Source of the DNA: Paenarthrobacter sp. JL.01a
GTDB taxonomy: Bacteria > Actinomycetota > Actinomycetes > Actinomycetales > Micrococcaceae
Assembly: GCF_025452095.1 (NCBI RefSeq)
Contig: NZ_CP104877.1
Span: 1,922,001 to 1,986,000 of the forward strand
Direction of reading: 5' to 3'
Length of the DNA stretch: 64,000 nt
This document shows positions 62,243-64,000 of the stretch, piece by piece. Numbering within the stretch: position 1 is the first letter of the stretch; every line of letters starts with the position of its first letter. The translations under genes and the position numbers were made by a program. The notes under the pieces were generated by a model. That model ran no database searches and had not been told where the DNA came from. It worked only from the letters and a program-made list of their open reading frames with translations.

Positions 62243-62256
62243 GGGCCAAAAGTCAC
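62243..62256. promoter_or_regulatory. DosR-like box 1 between the DUF3040 operon and ppsA
   Basis: GGGCCAAAAGTCAC lies in the 127-base divergent promoter region, 55 bases upstream of the DUF3040 start. Confidence 0.5.
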
Positions 62257-62266
62257 AGCGCCCGCC

Positions 62267-62280
62267 GGGCCCAAAGACCC
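62267..62280. promoter_or_regulatory. DosR-like box 2 between the DUF3040 operon and ppsA
   Basis: GGGCCCAAAGACCC is 24 bases from box 1 and 36 bases before the ppsA ATG. The pair suggests control of both divergent genes. Confidence 0.55.
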
Positions 62281-62315
62281 TCCCGTACCTTTAGCCGCAG
62301 GTCCAGAATCCAGAC

Positions 62316-64000
62316 ATGGATTCGGCACATGAAGCTTCGTTGGCCAGCGCCCACGTTCTTTGGTTTGAGAAAACCGGGATAGGAGACATCTTTAGGGTAG
62401 GCGGCAAGAATGCGTCGCTGGGTGAATTGACTCAAGCTCTCCGCACCAGAGGGGTCAAAGTACCCGACGGGTTTGCCACTACTGTGGATGCATACCGGCA
62501 GTTCCTGGCCCTGAACGGCTTGGAAAAAGTGATCAGCGGGTGCCTCGACGCTTACCGTTCCGGGGACTCCACGCTTCGCGAGGCCGGCGACGCCATACGG
62601 CAGGCCATCCTGGCAGCGGAGATCCCACCCGGGACTGCTGCGTCGATCAGGGAAAGCTATATCCAACTGTGCCGACGGACAGGAGAAGCCAACGTGGCGG
62701 TGGCTGTCCGGAGCAGTGCCACGGCAGAGGACCTCCCGGATGCCAGCTTTGCCGGCCAGCAGGAAACCTACCTCAACGTCAGCGGTATCGATGCGGTCCT
62801 CGAGGCGTGCAGGAAGTGCTATGCGTCTTTGTTTACAGACCGTGCCATCAGCTACCGCGAGATCAAGAACTTCGGGCACCTCGATGTGGCTCTTTCGGTT
62901 GGCATACAGCGAATGGTTCGTTCCGATGCGGGCGCGTCCGGGGTCATGTTTTCCATCGACACGGAATCAGGTTTCCCGCGCTGTGTGGTGATAAGCGCCA
63001 CGTGGGGGCTTGGAGAGACAGTAGTGCAGGGCACAGTCAACCCCGATAAATACCAGGTCTTTAAGCCGTTTCTCGTCGACCGGGGTCTGGTTCCGATCAT
63101 TCAGCGGGAAGTGGGCAGCAAGGAGCAGAAGCTGATTTACAGCCAGGACGGCAACTCCGGGACCCTGATGGTGAAAACGACCCGCCATGAGCAGAAAGCC
63201 TTGGTCCTCAGTGATGCCGAAGTGCTGACGCTCGCCCGCTGGGCCGTAGCAGTGGAGGAACACTATGGACGCCCCATGGACATGGAATGGGCCAAAGACG
63301 GGACCACCGGTGAACTGTTCATGGTGCAGGCCCGCCCCGAAACCGTTCAAACCCAACGCCAAGGGACAACGTTCAATATGTACCACCTGCATGGCCAGGG
63401 CCGCGTCCTAACGGTGGGCGCGGCCGTGGGGGATGCGATTGCAGCAGGAACAGTGTCCCGCGTCCTCGAAACGGCGGATATCGATTCCTTCGTTGACGGT
63501 TCCATCCTGGTGACCCGCATGACAGACCCCGACTGGGTGCCTGTCATGAAACGGGCGGCCGCCATAGTCACCGATCATGGCGGACCAACCAGCCATGCGG
63601 CCATCATCAGCAGGGAACTGGGTGTTCCGGCCATCGTTGGGACGGGAAACGCAACCCAGGTTCTAAAGCCGGGTTCGCCTGTCACGGTGTCCTGTTCCGA
63701 AGGCGAACAGGGGCGTGTATACGAAGGCGCTTTGGACTACGATGCCGAGGAGGTGGACACCGGCACGCTCCCGGCAACACAGACCCAGCTGATGGTTAAC
63801 ATCGGCAGCCCGGCAGCGGCGTTGCGGTGGTGGCGGCTTCCGGCAGCGGGCGTCGGGCTTGCCCGCATGGAGTTCATTATCAACAATCTCATTCGTGTCC
63901 ATCCCATGGCGCTGGTACATCCGGAGCGAGTGACCGACGACGGTGAAGCGGCTGCCATCGCGTCCCTGTGGTCAAACCACCGGACGCCGCACGACTATTT
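62316..64000 (+). CDS. ppsA: Phosphoenolpyruvate synthase, 3' end outside window
   Basis: The frame is open from ATG 62316 to the edge (561 residues). It starts with the ATP-grasp PEP/pyruvate-binding domain (KTGIGDIFRVGGKNASLGEL, VRSSATAEDLPDASFAGQQETYLNV, PDKYQVFK, and MEWAKDGTTGELFMVQARPE). It continues with the phospho-histidine domain (AAAIVTDHGGPTSHAAIISRELGVPAIVGTG, catalytic His in TSHAA). The PEP-binding barrel has just begun. The enzyme makes PEP, AMP and phosphate from pyruvate and ATP. A PEP synthase within a DosR-like stress cluster suggests gluconeogenic or redox adjustment under low oxygen. Confidence 0.93.
   Translation, partial: MDSAHEASLASAHVLWFEKTGIGDIFRVGGKNASLGELTQALRTRGVKVPDGFATTVDAYRQFLALNGLEKVISGCLDAYRSGDSTLREAGDAIRQAILAAEIPPGTAASIRESYIQLCRRTGEANVAVAVRSSATAEDLPDASFAGQQETYLNVSGIDAVLEACRKCYASLFTDRAISYREIKNFGHLDVALSVGIQRMVRSDAGASGVMFSIDTESGFPRCVVISATWGLGETVVQGTVNPDKYQVFKPFLVDRGLVPIIQREVGSKEQKLIYSQDGNSGTLMVKTTRHEQKALVLSDAEVLTLARWAVAVEEHYGRPMDMEWAKDGTTGELFMVQARPETVQTQRQGTTFNMYHLHGQGRVLTVGAAVGDAIAAGTVSRVLETADIDSFVDGSILVTRMTDPDWVPVMKRAAAIVTDHGGPTSHAAIISRELGVPAIVGTGNATQVLKPGSPVTVSCSEGEQGRVYEGALDYDAEEVDTGTLPATQTQLMVNIGSPAAALRWWRLPAAGVGLARMEFIINNLIRVHPMALVHPERVTDDGEAAAIASLWSNHRTPHDY

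Noticed and set aside
1..64000. CRISPR arrays, rRNA genes, complete insertion sequences, replication origins
   Set aside because: I looked for regularly spaced repeats, rRNA signatures and transposases with terminal repeats and saw none.

Overview
The window is a high-GC actinobacterial chromosome segment, most like Arthrobacter, Paenarthrobacter or Pseudarthrobacter. The clues are frequent GTG starts, ATGA/GTGA stop-start overlaps, a Trp-associated membrane protein and an HGxxPAAW small membrane protein inside the trp cluster, a PdtaR-type ANTAR regulator, and a TIGR03085 protein beside hisI. The assignment comes from gene content and order, not from a database search.

Region 1 (1-28.5 kb) is dense housekeeping core, nearly all on the + strand. 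It holds the end of a PD-(D/E)XK nuclease-like gene, then def-fmt-rsmB-rpe. Next is an FMN riboswitch followed by a riboflavin operon (ribM-like transporter, ribD, ribE, ribB, ribA, ribH). After that come hisE-hisG-hisF, a minus-strand TIGR03085 gene, hisI, and a trp cluster (trpE, two small membrane proteins, trpC, trpB, trpA) followed by lgt. The region ends with gltB-gltD, pyk, a minus-strand ANTAR response regulator and tRNA-Leu(CAA).

Region 2 (28.46-52.04 kb) looks like a 23.5-kb genomic island in the 3' end of tRNA-Leu. The last 21 bases of the tRNA plus 7 flanking bases are repeated exactly at 52011-52038, followed by a second copy of the tRNA terminator. No integrase is visible. The left end is full of gene debris: two ABC substrate-binding protein fragments, a frameshifted isocitrate lyase/PEP mutase gene and a headless HAD phosphatase. 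Intact cargo includes an alpha/beta hydrolase, an NmrA-type oxidoreductase with a MerR regulator, and an aminotransferase / Lrp / ThDP-enzyme set. The largest cargo is a 13-kb catabolic module: a peptide-type ABC transporter with a fused permease-ATPase, an enolase-superfamily enzyme of hydroxyproline-betaine-epimerase type, a prolidase-like amidohydrolase, a YheO-type regulator, RidA, an S10 peptidase, a GbcA-type Rieske oxygenase with its reductase, and a TetR regulator. A repeated 13-bp dyad (CAAC-N5-GTTG) lies in all three main promoter regions of this module. I infer uptake, hydrolysis, demethylation and ring or amine catabolism of an N-methylated (betaine-type) imino or amino acid, possibly peptide- or amide-linked.

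Region 3 (52.4-64 kb) is a stress/dormancy cluster: three universal stress proteins, a TCO1-type protein, a GyrI-like protein, a pyridoxamine-phosphate-oxidase-like protein, membrane proteins, an ABC exporter, a polysaccharide deacetylase and a phosphoenolpyruvate synthase running off the right edge. Five 14-bp sites close to GGGCCnAAAGTCCC, similar to the mycobacterial DosR/DevR box, lie upstream of its genes. The cluster also contains decayed genes: a P-type ATPase C-terminus, a flavodoxin with an in-frame deletion, an ABC ATPase N-terminus and a copper-storage protein C-terminus.
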